The position numbers and the translations under genes were made by a program. The notes under the pieces were generated by a model. That model worked only from the letters and a program-made list of their open reading frames with translations. It had not been told where the DNA came from and did no database searches. A stretch of 64,000 nucleotides of DNA from Hordeum vulgare subsp. vulgare (lineage: Eukaryota; Streptophyta; Magnoliopsida; Poales; Poaceae). The stretch covers positions 202,395,689 through 202,459,688 of the forward strand of contig NC_058523.1 in assembly GCF_904849725.1 (NCBI RefSeq), written 5' to 3'. The first letter of the stretch is position 1. Every line of letters starts with the position of its first letter. This document shows, in pieces, positions 1 through 11,919 of this stretch.

Positions 1-570
1 CCCAAGGAACATGCAAGGAGCACCCCAAGATTTCTCTCAGAGAATATGGTATGAAAACGTGCAATCAACCCCTATGCATAGATCCCCAAGGTCACTGGAA
101 CCCGCAATTTGATGCATGAACATATATCAAGTGAATCAATAGAATACCCCAATGTCTCTATGCGTATCCCACGCAAGACGTACATCAAGTTCTATCATAC
201 CAATATGCTCAATCCAACATCACAAGATCTTAAAGGAAAATACTCAATTCATCACAACTATATGGTAAGGGAAATACATCATATGATCCAACTATATTAA
301 CAAAGCCCATGTTCTTGAAATCATGCCATCTCAAGAACACGTGAGAGGGAGAGACAGAGATTGAACACATAGCTACTGGTATATACCCTAAGCCTCGAGG
401 GTGAACTGCTCCCTCCTCGTCATGGTCTCTGCCGGGATGATGAAGATGGCCACCAGTGATGGTTTTCCCTCTCCGATAGTGTAGTGGAATCGCTCCAGAT
501 TGGTTTTTGGATGATACAAAGAGTTTCCGTGGCGGAGAGGAAGTTCTCTCTTTATTCCTGGGTTTTTGGG

Positions 571-577
571 ATTTATA
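571..577 (-). promoter_or_regulatory. TATA box of the minus-strand LTR
   Basis: TATAAAT on the minus strand, within CCTATAAATCCC, the usual setting of the TATA box in Triticeae gypsy LTRs. It lies 46 bp downstream of the GC-rich hairpin at 624-675. Confidence 0.5.
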
Positions 578-623
578 GGATCTTTCAGCATTGGAATCAC
601 GTGCAACGGAGCCACGTGGGCCC

Positions 624-675
624 CACAAGCCATCACGGCGCGGCTAAGGCCCTGGCCGCGCCCTCTTGGCTTGTG
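624..675. repeat. GC-rich inverted repeat in LTR
   Basis: The 21-nt arms 624-644 and 655-675 pair except for four central positions, with a 10-nt loop. Outer 9 bp (CACAAGCCA) and inner 8 bp (GGCGCGGC) are perfect. Located just upstream of the minus-strand TATA box. Confidence 0.65.
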
Positions 676-834
676 CCTCCATGGCATACCTTCTCTGGTG
701 GTTCTTCGCTCCAACGTTGCTCATATGTTCCAGGAAAAATCATAAAAAAGTTTCGGGCGATTCTAAGAACTTTCATTTTCTACACAAAAAAACAACACCA
801 CGGTAATAGATTGGAATAACAAGTTGACTCGACA

Positions 835-1343
835 TGAAAAGTAAAAGATAGGCCCTTCGCACAGGGAAGCAGAGGTTGTCATGCACTGTTTACTTTTGGA
901 TGTGCATTCCGTTAATAAAAAGGAACGGCACTTTATATTCCCCCTTGTGATGGCAACCTTTATTATCTAGTCCGTCGCTTTTATTTCTTCACCATCTCAA
1001 GTTTGTACAAAGCTTATTTCCCTTCCAATAAAAGATCATATATACTTAGCAGCAATTCTTATTGCTTTTTTCACCGATGACATCTTACTTGAAGGATCTT
1101 ATTCAATCCATAGGTATATATGGTGTACTCTCATCGCAAATAACTAGGTTCAAGGATTTGGATGCACAAGTAGTATCTCTACTTAGTACGATGTTTTGGC
1201 TAGCAAAAGGTTCTAAACCAGCACCACATGTTAGAGGATCCATGACAATATAACTACTATGTGAATATAAACAAACATAACCATTAAGTTGTCTTCCTTG
1301 TCCAATGTCAACTATTTGATCAAGTAAAGAAAGCGGGAAGCTA
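835..1343 (-). repeat. Non-coding 3' internal region of degenerate gypsy element B
   Basis: AT-rich sequence without a credible coding frame. It resembles the 3' internal region of Sabrina-like Triticeae gypsy elements in minus orientation (recognition, not alignment). It ends where GC-rich element 1 begins near 1344, and similar AT-rich sequence resumes at 6696, so element 1 probably inserted here. I could not find a matching TSD. Confidence 0.4.
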
Positions 1344-1827
1344 AAAATCAATATGATCGGTGGCTGCGGTGACACGTCCTCGTCACTTGCCGGCGACCGA
1401 GTCTCGCCCACGGCAGAGTCACCAGCCGGTGGAACCTATCGGCTAGCCTCCGTGCCCGCAACCAGCGGAGGCTCTTCCTGGGGCATCTCCACGTCGCAAG
1501 CCGGTGGGTCTTCTAGCACACCTTGGCGTCGCTGGCAGGTGGCTCCCCTGCCTCTTCAGAGGGTGCGGCCGCCCATCCGGCATCCACCTCACCGACCTCC
1601 TTGTCCACTGCAGGCTCCTCCGAGATGGAGCCGACCTCCTCGTTGCTCTAGGTGACGGGATGCCGAACTCATCCTCCGGGATGGGCGCACCGTCCTCACC
1701 TTGGTTGGCATAGTATGTATCTGGCGACGTGTAAATGGCGAGTTTGTTGGCTCAAACACCAATGGCCTCGATGCGTCGTACCATGTCGGCCCGCGCCTCC
1801 TCTCGCATGGTGACCAGCTGGCCTAGT

Positions 1828-4613
1828 TTAATGTCTGGGTACCAAGAGAGGGCAAAGCCGAACGCCAGCAGAGCACCACCCCTCGTAGCCGACGCCCTCC
1901 ATGCGTCGAACTACCCCACAACATGCTCGAGCCACCATACCAGCCAGGTCGACGGGAATCTCCGCCTCCTGATCAGGCCAAAGAGCCTGGATAAGGCTCA
2001 TGCATGCCGCCTGGAGCCACTCGTAGACTGCGTGCACACAGGTCAACCGGACATCGTACGCAAGGGCCACCTCCTCCATCACCCAGTCGGCATCAGTGCC
2101 CACCTCGCATCCCTCCCGGTGGGACGCCACGGCCGACTCCGCCAGCGAATGGGTCTGTGGAAAGCGAACTGGCCCGACAAAAAGATGTTAAGGCAACAAA
2201 CCAACAAAATGCAACCAACGAAGACCAAGACGCTCACATGTGAAGATCTCGTCCACCTCGAGGAAGAGCTTGAGCGTGGCGGTCGCCTGTCGCTCCGCCC
2301 TTGCGTTGGCTATCTCCGCCCGACGGACCACCTCCCCGAGGCAGACAACCTCGGCACGGAGAGTCCCCACCTCCTGCCCACTCACGACCAACACCTGCGA
2401 TGCTGCCTCCTTTTCTGATGTCTCCTACTAGAGCGCCCCGGTGAGCCACTCCACCTCTGCCCTCAGCTGTCCTACGGCCGCATGCTCGGCCTCAAGGTCC
2501 TTCCCCGGCCTGTCGCGGTCGCCGATGACCTTATCGTGCTTGACTCGGATGTCGATGAGCGAGCGATTTAGCTTTGCAACTTCGGCCTCAGGAACGGCCC
2601 CCTCTGCAAGAAACTCGAAATCAAGAGCCGGCTCGACGAAGAAACATCCAAAGCAATGAAGATTTGGCCCGGCTACCACTCAGCCATGCAGCCAACCCGA
2701 ATCTCACGGACTACACCAAGTGGGTGTGCTCGCGTGCACCCCACCAATTTGAAGACATACCGCGGGCCTTCTACAACTTATCCGTCCAGTGCTCGAGGTC
2801 TTTCCGGAACTTGAAGTATGAGGTCTCGCTGTAACGACATAGCATGAACGCGTCCTTGAAGAGTGCATCACGCTTTGCCGAGTCAGTCTAAGAAGAAACC
2901 ACAAGAGAAGATGAGAATACATATGATTTGGCCCGGCTACCACACAGTTGTGCAGCTGGCCTGAATCTCGGGGCTACACCCAATGGATGCGCTCACACGC
3001 CCCTGCTGAAAAACTTGCAAAGAAAAAAAATCACATGACCTACGTGAACCACCTTGTCCACTAGCAGGAAATTGCTCACCGCTAACTGGGCGAAGCTGGC
3101 CATCCCTTGGTGGCACTTTGCCATTACGTCTGTTGCGTTGGGCGACACAAGGGCCTGTCAGCCGGCCGAGGAATTTTCTCGGGCCGACCCCGAGGCATAG
3201 CTTAGCTTCTCCCACTCGTCCAAGACGGCGGACATTGAACGGCTCGTCCGGCCGCCTCCGCCGGTACCAGCCGCTCCCGGCACCGCCAGGTTCGGCTGCA
3301 CCGACGAAATAACTCACGGCCAGTCATCACTGCCACTAGCCTTAGACTCGGCCCGATGCTCCTAGTCGGACGCCGGAATTAACACCTCCTCCACCATCAG
3401 CTCCACGGCTGGCGACACCTCCATCTCTGGGGCCGGCTCCTGTTGCGTCTCAGTGTGCACCGACGAGGCCTCCGAGGCACGAGCCTCGGGGGTCACTGTC
3501 GTCGTGGTGCCGCTGGTCGCCTTGGACGAAGGGCCGCTGGAGCCTGCCGCATTGCTTGCTACCTTGGGCGCACAAAGTTGGGAGGCGTTGTCCAGTCAGA
3601 GTCATGCAATTGTCGTGTGCTCTGCAGCCAGCTGTGCAACACCCTCGCCCCCGGTGGGTGATCAATATACTCGCTGCCAAAAGTAAAGAGCATGAGCTCA
3701 GTACCATTCAACAAAGACAAAAAGAAGAAGAGGGCACGAGCTCCAAAGGAAAGTTACCTCGAAATGAGGGGAAGTGGGTGGGCGCCACGCCTCGACGCCC
3801 TCCACAGTCATGGACGAGTGCCCGACAGCTGCACGGTCAACCGATCCTTCTTGGAGGCAAGGCAACGACCAGTCCTTCGACCGACCGGTTCTTCTCGTGT
3901 CCTTCCTCCGCCAGGGAAGCTCTATTCCCGCACGCGTCACGTCCATGATGCACACATCATTGTTGTCATGATCGGTCCAGTCTTTCAAAGTCACGTTGTG
4001 GCAGGGCCCGCCTAACGTCCCAGCCCCACAAGTGGCATCGCCAGTCGGACACTTCTGAGTCCCCCGGGGCGGCGGAGTCGTCCCCGTTGGTCTCATAGTC
4101 CTTGGAGTCGGTGTCAGCGTGGTCCGGCGCAAACACTTGCGGGTTCGGACAGTCCGACGTTAGTTGCCGGTTGAAGAAGTAAATGGAAGCACATGCACGC
4201 GTGTTTTACCACAACGAGAAACAACTGCAGCTCGAGCCAGACAGAACTTACTGCCAGAGCGAGGTTGTTGCCATAGTTTGGCTCCATGCCGAACCACCAC
4301 CCTTCCAGTCCAGCCCGAATATGGTGATGGCGTTCAACCTGGCGGCGATCTTACCCGCTGCCAGCTCGATGGTCGACAACGGGTAGGGGTCCTTTCGAAG
4401 ACCCATGTCGCAGATCCAGTACAGACGACCCTGCAATGACCGCTCCTGCAGCAGCTGCTCCTGTAGTGGCAGCACCCGGCAAGATATAAAGGCCGCCACC
4501 GGATCGGCGGGCATCAACCCCTGTGAAGCCTGGAGCTCCCTCACCCAATCCGCAATCATCGTCATCTCAATGTGACGAACCTCAAGGATCCACTTTGTGC
4601 CAATTGTTGGCAC
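1828..4613 (-). pseudogene. Antisense accessory gene of gypsy 1, downstream exons (degenerate)
   Basis: Minus-strand open pieces that fit downstream exons of the gene whose N-terminus lies at 4776-5152. The piece at 4613-4248 reads as a continuous domain (WVRELQASQGLMPADPVAAF...RVLPLQ) of the type that follows the N-terminal domain in this family. The piece at 2679-2428 is rich in Glu, Lys, Arg and Leu and looks like part of a coiled coil (AEVAKLNRSLIDIRVKHDKV). The 2130-1828 piece (YDVRLTCVHAVYEWLQAAC) resembles the C-terminal helical region. Frames change several times and stops are frequent, so it is a pseudogene. Exon limits are not assigned. I do not know the function of the family; the Pfam label 'transposase_28' is historical and there is no evidence of transposase activity. 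Confidence 0.5.
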
Positions 4614-4775
4614 GTTAGCAAACGGCGGGAGGTTGACCCAGTCTCGCCCCTCCTCTATGCTGCAAACGTAGAAGAAGGCCCACTATCACTTCTTGAAGGA
4701 TTCAATCAACCTAATCTCCGAGAAGAGCCCATTCCACAACGCGTACACCATCGTGTCGTCACTGGAGTACGACAC

Positions 4776-5152
4776 CTACTTGTTCTTCTGTGTGTAGAAG
4801 TGCAACAATAGCCGAAACAAAGAAAGAAAGGGACAGAAGCCCAAGTATCCCTGCACAAGGTGTTGAGGCACACGAGGCATGCCATCGAGTTTGGCCCCAG
4901 ATGATGCATATGGAGCCTGAAGAAATCTACAAATTGCCACAGGAAGCGGCTCACCGGCAGCCCGAAGCCGACCATGAAGTGTTTGCCTAACATGACACGC
5001 TCGCCGGCGCGTGGCTCCAACACACACTCATCCTCGGACACGCGTGCATCAACACGCTCCGTGGATGAGATCCTCCGCGTCCGCCGAAGGTACTCGATAT
5101 GAGCTTCCGTCATCATGGAACCCTCCCCTGAGCCGGCAGGTGGCGTGGCCAT
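4776..5152 (-). pseudogene. Antisense accessory gene of gypsy 1, N-terminal exon (PF04195-like)
   Basis: Starts at the ATG at 5152 (MATPPAGSGEG). An upstream in-frame ATG at 5350 exists but adds a Ser/Pro/Arg-rich stretch typical of translated leader. The domain runs through EYLRRTRRI, a GFGLPVSRFLW motif and HMHHLGPNS, the core of the 'putative gypsy type transposon' family. After NTLCR the reading frame shifts: the expected continuation (YLGFCPFLSLFRLL) lies in another frame. The same G-F-x-x-P-x-S-x-F-L ... LGPNS core occurs in the antisense gene of gypsy 2 (35247-35975), so the two are homologous. Cellular role unknown. Confidence 0.65.
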
Positions 5153-5414
5153 CTCGATATTTGCCGATGATGGGAGGAGAAGAATAAGCTCGAGATGTGG
5201 CCCCCAGCTGCTCAACCACAGGAGAGCGCTCTGCTCGCGACGAGGGAGGAATAGCGGCGACGAGCGTTGCGGGCGCATGGAGGGAGGAGAGGTGGCGACG
5301 ACCCTACAGGCTCGAGGAGGAAGGGCGAACAGCTGCGAGCTTCGAAGCATCGCAAGGGTGAGGTGGGAGGCGAGGAATGGGAAGACAATGGCAACCTAGG
5401 CCTCTCGTGTTGCT

Positions 5415-5425
5415 CCTTTTTAAAG
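5415..5425 (-). promoter_or_regulatory. Candidate TATA box of the antisense gene in gypsy 1
   Basis: CTTTAAAAAGG on the minus strand, about 65 bp upstream of the first ATG (5350) and 265 bp upstream of the preferred ATG (5152). Its position just inside the 3' LTR matches that of the candidate TATA for the homologous antisense gene in gypsy 2. Confidence 0.35.
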
Positions 5426-5848
5426 CTCGAGAAGCCATGGGGGCGTGGGATTAGTTACGCCGACGCCCCCATCAACCAACTAACCCCGCGCGCATTAATC
5501 GCGCAGGGCATCCCAACTGGCGGTCAGTAGCCACAAAAGATCCTGTCTGCGGGCCGATGCCTTGGAGGCAAGGCCTCTGACCACGTCCCTTCGCGAGCAT
5601 AATGGTGGGGCCGCCACCCATGGTAGGGACACATGTGGAGCTCGAAGCATTGTCACAAAACCCGAGGCGCCGCGGCATCCGACGAGCCCATAGCCGGCTA
5701 CCGTTCCACCCAGCCGACGGTCAGACATCTCGCCCGCTAGCTCCGGCTCGCGCATCAAACCGACAATGGTCAATCTTCGGGGGTGGGGGAAACCGCTGCC
5801 CCCCTCGTCTAGAGTCCTCCGAACCGCAACGGTTTCGGGGACTAAAGA

Positions 5849-6695
5849 TGGGGTAATGGCCCCTAGGTATACCAAAGTAGAGGAAACCCTTCTCCAAGGC
5901 ATTTGTGGGTCGGCTGGTGACACGCATCACGTCCGGCTGTTGTGTTGCTGGTCGGCTGGTGACATTCGGCCTGTCCAGTTGGCCCTAACGACAACCAGTA
6001 GGTCAGTGCCCGTCCCATCTTGCCATACCGTCGTACGATGAAAAGACCAGACTCGCGACGCAGAGTTACACATGGCTACAGTGCGCGTTGCCAGGTCCGA
6101 CGAGGCTACATGCGTCATGATGCAATGGGCAGCGAGGCTACAGGGCAATCGATCACTATCGAGGCTGACCGGGCAAGGCGAGCGTGTAGCCATGCATGTC
6201 CCTACCCACTCCATAACGACCGATGTGCTGACCAGTGTGGCGCTCGCCGGCGGGCCCCACCTCAGACAAGGCTCAACAGTCAGCGGGCCCCGTAGCCAGC
6301 CAGAGAGGCTGGCAGTCAGGCCCTGCCCCATTCTTTCTCTCACTACTGTACATCCTCGGCTTGCCAATAAATCCAAACCCCAACCCCCAAGAGAGGGACT
6401 GGCGAACACCTGAGTACCAAACATCCCACGTAACACATCCTAGAGTGGCAGCGAGACCGGCAACGAGAGCCCCATCTCCCTCCTCATGAACATCTTGACG
6501 AGCACCATTGTACTGTGATCACCTATAGTCACACCAACAGGACTAGGGGTTTTACCTAATCAGAGGGCCCTTAACCTGGGTAGATCGGTGTCATGTGTGT
6601 TGCGCCTTCACCACTCCTAGACGCCACCGGCGCCCGTCAGCCCCAAACTACGATCTAAGCCATCCCCTGGAATCTGCAGTGGTAATACCAAGACA
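5849..6695 (+). repeat. Probable 3' LTR of gypsy 1
   Basis: Begins near TGGGGTAATGGCCCC, preceded by G-rich tracts at about 5778-5790 that could be the polypurine tract, and ends ...TAATACCAAGACA. The last part (cagagggcccttaacctggg, then ccccaaactacgatctaag) is typical of the U5 end of Triticeae gypsy LTRs. The exact start is uncertain because the expected TGT start is not intact. Confidence 0.4.
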
Positions 6696-6922
6696 ATTGT
6701 ACTAACCAATGATCATGTACTCATGCCCTTTCATATTTCGACTCAATATAATTAGCCCACATTTATTTTGTATGATGAACTACAAGAAAGTTTTTATTAT
6801 ATACCCCCTGAATACCTATCCTTTTTGGACTAGTCTTAGAACACGTGCACATTACCATTCCTATTTCTTAGATCTCTTGAAAATATTTAAGTGAAGCATG
6901 AGAGTATATTATTTCTCTTAAA
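6696..6922 (-). repeat. Gypsy B 3' internal region, left of the copia insertion
   Basis: AT-rich non-coding sequence ending ...tttaagtgaagcatgagag..., continued after the copia element at 21142 (...gatataagtgaagcactagagg). The two sides are joined by the duplicated target site CATTG. Confidence 0.5.
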
Positions 6923-6927
6923 CATTG
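6923..6927. repeat. TSD of copia element 1 (left)
   Basis: CATTG immediately before the LTR start TGTTGGGG; identical copy at 21137-21141. Confidence 0.9.
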
Positions 6928-8692
6928 TGTTGGGGAACGTTGCATGGGAAACAAAAAATTTCCTACGCAGACGAAGACCTATCATGGTGGTGTTCATCTA
7001 CGAGAGGGAGATCGGATCCACATACCCTTGTAGATCGCTAAGCGGAAAGCGTTAAGAAACCCGGTTGATGTAGTGGTACAGCCTCATGATTCAAATCACC
7101 ACCGTCCCACGATCTGTTCTGATCTAGCGCCGAACGGACGGCACCTCCGCGTTCAGCACACATACAACTCGATGACGATCTCTGCCTTCTCGATCTAGCA
7201 AGAGAGACGGGGAAGTAGATGAGTTCTCCGGCAGCGTGACGATGCACCAGTGATGGTGATGATCGATTCCTCGAGGCCTCTGCCCGAGCTCCACAGAAAA
7301 CCGATCTAAAGGAAGAACTACGAAGTAGAGGTTTGAGTTGCACGTGGCAAAGTTGTGTCTCAAAAACCCTAAAACCTGTAGTATATATAGGAGGAGTGGA
7401 GGGGCTAGCCTTGGGGATCAAGAGAGCCCCAAGGGCGCTGAACGAGAGGAGGAGGAGGATCCAACTCGAATTCGGTTTGGGGAAGGAGGAGTCCTCCTCT
7501 TCCTTCCCACCTCCCTCTTTTTTTTTCTCTTTGGTTTTTTTTCCTCAGCCGACATAGCCCACTAGGGCTGGCCTCACCAGCCCACTAAGGGCCGGTGCGC
7601 CACCCTTGGGCAATTAAGCTCACTCCCGGGTGGGTGGGCCCCTCCCAGTGAAAACTCGGAACCCATTCTTTACTCCTGGTACACTGCGGGTAATGCCCCA
7701 AATCTTTTCGAAGACCAAATGAAACCATCCTATATATCATTCTTCGATTCAGTACCATTCCGGAAAACGTCGTGATATCTGTGATCTAATCTGGGACTTC
7801 GAACAACTTTCGCTCACCAACACCTATAACTGAACTATACCGAAACATCACCGAACCTTAAGTGTACAGACCCTGCGGGTTCGAGAACTATGTAGACTTG
7901 ACCTGAGACACTCCCCGGTCAATATCCAATAGCGGGACCTGGATGTCCATATTGGATCCTACATATTCTAAGAAGATCTTATCGGTTGAACCTCTGTGCC
8001 AAGGATTCATGTAAACCCGTATAACATTCCCTTTGTCCTTCGGTATGTTACTTGCCCGAGATTTGATCCTCGGTATCCCTATACCTATTTTAATCTCGTT
8101 ACTGGCAAGTCTCTTTACTCGTTCCATCATACAAGATCACGTGACTTACACTTGAGTCACATTTCATGCAAGGCTTATATGTGATGTTGTATTACCGAGT
8201 GCGCCCCGAGATACCTCTCCGTCACACGGAGTGACAAATCCCAATCTTGATCTATGCTAACTCAGTGAACACCTTCGGAGATATATGTAGAGCACCTTTA
8301 TAGTCACCCGGTAACGTGGTGACGCCGGATACACACAAGGTATTCTTCTGGTGTCAGTGAGTTACACTTGACACGTAGAAAACAATAGCAACAAAATGAA
8401 ACAGTCACATGGTACGTTCATAGTTTGGGCCTTGTTCATCACATTATTCTCCTAATGATGTGATCCAGCTATCAAGTGACAACACTTGCATATGGCCAGA
8501 AAACATTAACCATCCTTGATCAACTGGCTAGTCAACTAGAGGCTTACTAGGGACATTGTTTTGTCTATATATCCACACATGTATCTATGCTTTCATTCAA
8601 TACAATTATAGCATGGAAAATAAACGATTATCTTGAAACAGGAAATATAATAATAACTATTTTATTATTGCCTCTAGGGCATATTTCCAAGA
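6928..8692 (-). repeat. 3' LTR of copia element 1
   Basis: 1765 bp. The minus-strand start is mutated (TCTTGG in place of TGTTGG, at 8692). TATA-like TATATATA run at 7382-7390 (minus). The outer end TGTTGGGGAACGTTGC is shared with the second LTR at 13950. Confidence 0.9.
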
Positions 8693-8708
8693 GTCTCCCA
8701 CTTGCACT
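8693..8708 (-). promoter_or_regulatory. Polypurine tract of copia element 1
   Basis: On the minus strand AGTGCAAGTGGGAGAC directly precedes the 3' LTR, the plus-strand priming site of Angela/BARE-type elements. The second copia fragment has the same motif before 39134. Confidence 0.8.
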
Positions 8709-8759
8709 AGAGTCAATAATCTATTCTCACATCGCTATGCGATTTACATTGGAATGAAT

Positions 8760-10360
8760 CTAACACCCATACAGTTCTGGTGTTGATCATGCTTCGCTCG
8801 TGGAACAGGTTTAGTCAGCGGAACTGCAACATTCAGATCCGTGTGCACTTTGCAAATATTTACGTGCTCTCCTTCGACATGGTCGCGGATGAGGTTGAAG
8901 TGTCGTTTGATGTGTCTGGTCTTCTTGTGAAACCTTGGTTTCTTTGCTAGAGCAATGGCACTAGTGTTGTCAGAGCACAGAGTTATTGTCAGAGAACAAC
9001 TGCTTCATCCAGACACCCTCCTTAACTGCCTCCGAGGCAGCCACGTACTCCGCTTCATATGTAGAATCTGCTACGACGCTTTGCTTGGAACTGCACGAGC
9101 TTACCGCACCCCATTAAGAATAAATATGTATCCGGTTTGAGACTTAGAGCCATCCGGATCAGTGTCAAAGCTTGCATCGACGTAACCCTTTACGACGAGC
9201 TCTTCATCACCTCCATAAATGAGAAACATTTCCTCAGTCCTTTTCAGGTACTTCAGAATATTCTTGATCATCGTCCAATGATCCACTCCTTGATTACTTT
9301 GAAACCTGCCTGCCATACTTATGGCCAGGCTGACGTCCGGTCTTGTGCACAACATTGCATGCATGATCGACCCTATGGCTGAAGCATAGGGGACAATACT
9401 CATATTTTCTCTATCTTCCACAGTTACTGGACACTGAGTCTTACTCAACTTTACACATTGTAACACTGGCAACAACCCCTTCTTGGAATGCTCCATTTTG
9501 AACTTCTTCAAAACGTTATCAAGGTATGTGCTTTGTGAAAGTCCTATTAGGCGCCTCGATCTATCCCTATAGATCTTAATTCCTAATATGTAAGCAGCTT
9601 CTCCTTGGTCTTTCATTGAAAAACATTTGTTCAAGTAATATTTTACGCTCTCTAAAAACTCCACATTGTTTCCAATCAGCAATATGTCATCCACATATAA
9701 TATTAGAAACGCTACAGAGCTCCCACTCACTTCCTTGTAAATACAAGATTCTCATACGACTTGTATAAACCCAAATGCTTTGATCACCTCATCAAAGCGC
9801 TTATTCCAACTCCGAGATGCTTGCACCTGTCCATAAATGGATCACTGGAGCTTGCATACTTCGTTAGCATTCTTCGTATCGACAAAACCTTCGGGTTGCA
9901 TCATATACAACTATTCCTTAAGAAAACCATTAAGGAACGCCGTTTTGACATCCATCTGCCAGATTTCATAATTGAAAAATGCAGCTATTGCTAACATGAT
10001 TCAGACAGACTTAAACATCGTTACCGGTGAGGAAGTCTCATCGTAGTCAACTCCTGTAACTGGTGAAAAACCCTTTGCCACAAATCGAGCTTTATAAACG
10101 GTCACATTACCGTCCGCGTCCATCTTCTTCTTAAAGATCCATTTGTTCTGAATAGCCTTCCGACCTTCAGGTAATACTTCCAAAGTCCACACTTTGTGTT
10201 CGTACATAGATCCTATCTCGGATTTCATGGCCTCTAACCATTTGTTGGAATCCAGGCCCACCATTGCTTCTTCATAATTCGCAGGTTCATTGTTGTCTAA
10301 CAACATGATAGATAAGACAGGATTTCTGTACCACTCGGGAGTAGTACGTGATCTTGTCAA
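8760..10360 (-). pseudogene. Copia reverse transcriptase-RNase H
   Basis: Minus-strand RT starts at about 10360 (KWLEAMKSEIGSMYEHKVW, then NKWIFKKKMDADGNV, ARFVAKGF). The catalytic YVDD box is at 9697-9686, followed by the RNase H region (ILKYLKRTEEMFL, GYVDASFDTDPDGSKSQTGYIF). Its end at about 9100-8760 is recognisable only with frame changes (AIALAKKPRFHKKTRHIKR, then ADPLTK-like sequence). At least one frame break lies between the palm N-terminus and YVDD (10001 to 9730) and more in RNase H, so it is inactive. Copies RNA to DNA in virus-like particles when intact. Confidence 0.9.
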
Positions 10361-10369
10361 CCTGCAAGG

Positions 10370-11850
10370 TCAAACAGTAAGTTGATCCGAAGCTTCGTGA
10401 TCATCATCATTAGCTTCCCGCTCAACCGGTGTTGCCTTGACAGAGATTTCTCTCTGCCCGGCACCACCATCTAGAGGGATCAGAGGTTCCACAACCTCAT
10501 CAAGTTCTATCTTCCTCCCACTCAATTCTTTCGAGAGAAACTCTTTCTCAAGAAAAGCTCCGTTCTTAGCAACAAACACTTTGCCCTCGGATCTGAGATA
10601 GAAGCTGTACCCAACTGTCTCTCTTTTGGGTAACCTATGAAGACGCACTTTTCCGCTTTGAATTCCAGCTTTTCTGGCTGAAGCTTTTTGACACAAGCAT
10701 AGCATCCCCAAACTTTCAGAAACGACAACTTTGGCCTCTTGCCATGCCATAGCTCATATGGCGTCATCTTAACGGATTTTTATGGTGCCCTATTTAAAGT
10801 GAATGCAGTTGTCTATAATGCATAACCCCAAAACGATAACGACAAATCGATAAGGGACATGATAGATCGCACCATATCTAACAAAGTACGATTACGATGT
10901 TCGGAGACACCATTACGCTGTGGTGTTCCAGGCGGCGTTAACTCTGAAACGATTCCACATTGTCTTAAGTGAGCACCAAACTCGAAACTTAGATATTTAC
11001 CCCCTCGATCCGATCGTAGGAACTTGATCTTCTTGTTACGGTGATTTTCAACTTCACTCTGAAATTGATTGAACTTTTCAAACGTTTCAGACTTATGCTT
11101 CATCAAGTAGATATATCCATACCTACTCAAATTATTAGTGAAGGAGAGAAAATAACGATATCCACCTCGTGCGTCCACACTCATTGGACCACATACATCA
11201 GTATGTATGATTTCCAATAAGTCACTAGCACGCTCCATTGTTCCGGAGAATGGAGACTTAGTCATCTTACCCATGAGGCATTGTTCGCACGTGTCAAGTG
11301 ATTCGAAATCAAGTGACTCCAAAAGCCCATCAGCATGGAGGTTCTTCATGCGCTTTACACCAATATGAGCTAAGCGACAGTGCCACAAAAAGGTGGCGAC
11401 ATCATTGTTAACTCTACATCTTTTCGTCTCGATGTTATGTATATGTGTTTCATCACAATCAACATTCAATATGAACAAACCTCTCACATTGGGTGCGTGA
11501 CCATAAAAGATGTTACTCATAAAAATAGAACAACCATTATTCTCTGACTTAAATGAGTAATCGTCTCGCAATAAATAAGATCCAGATACAATATTCATGC
11601 TTAACGCAGGCACTAAATAAAAATTATTTAAGTTCATAACTAATCCTGATGGTAACGGAAGTGAGACTGTACCGACGGCGATTGCATCAACCTTGGAACC
11701 ATTTCCCATGTGCATCGTTACTTCATCCTTCGCCAGCCTTTGTTTATTCCGCAGTCCCTACTTTGAGTTGCAAATATGAGCAACAGAACCGGTATCAAAT
11801 ACTCAGGCACTACTATGAGAGTTGGTTAGGTACACATCAATAACATGTAT
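10370..11850 (-). pseudogene. Copia protease and integrase
   Basis: The protease active site D-T-G is at 11796-11788 (VFDTGSVAHIC), with in-frame stops just before and after it. From 11715 a 300-residue open piece runs through the gag-pre-integrase zinc region (HCRLAHIG...C..C) and the integrase core: D in HTDVCGP, D in RSDRGGKY and E in QRNGVSEHRNR. It breaks near 10813. The remainder (TPYELWHGKRPKLSFLKVWGC, then a Glu/Pro-rich spacer) is split over two frames at 10767-10370. Order PR-INT-RT-RH identifies Copia. Lesions make it non-functional. Confidence 0.9.
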
Positions 11851-11919
11851 ATCACATATACCTAGTTTTGCGTTGGCTGCCTTCTTATCAGCCAAATACT
11901 TGGGGCAGTTGCGCTTCCA

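Larger units (their letters stand above)
1..834 (-). repeat. Gypsy-type LTR fragment, minus orientation
   Basis: Read on the minus strand this looks like an LTR promoter region. A GC-rich inverted repeat has arms at 655-675 and 624-644, followed by a TATAAAT box at 577-571 and then a pyrimidine/purine-mixed leader that runs out of the window on the left. The open frames here (for example 388-714 minus) overlap the promoter and show no domain. I could not find the TG start; the change of character near 834 is taken as the junction. The family is not certain. Confidence 0.55.
1344..6695 (+). mobile_element. Gypsy element 1, 5'-truncated, with antisense gene and 3' LTR
   Basis: GC-rich block of different composition from its AT-rich flanks. 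It holds remnants of a minus-strand gene of the 'putative gypsy type transposon' class (PF04195-like) at about 1344-5420, then a non-coding stretch and a probable 3' LTR (5849-6695). Gypsy element 2 has the same arrangement of antisense gene just before the 3' LTR, which sets the orientation as plus. No gag-pol or 5' LTR is present, so the left part is missing. Confidence 0.55.

Noticed and set aside
109..819. Several overlapping open frames on both strands (for example 230-628 minus, 388-714 minus, 484-819 plus)
   Set aside because: They overlap an LTR promoter region with TATA box and hairpin, are open in several frames at once and show no domain.
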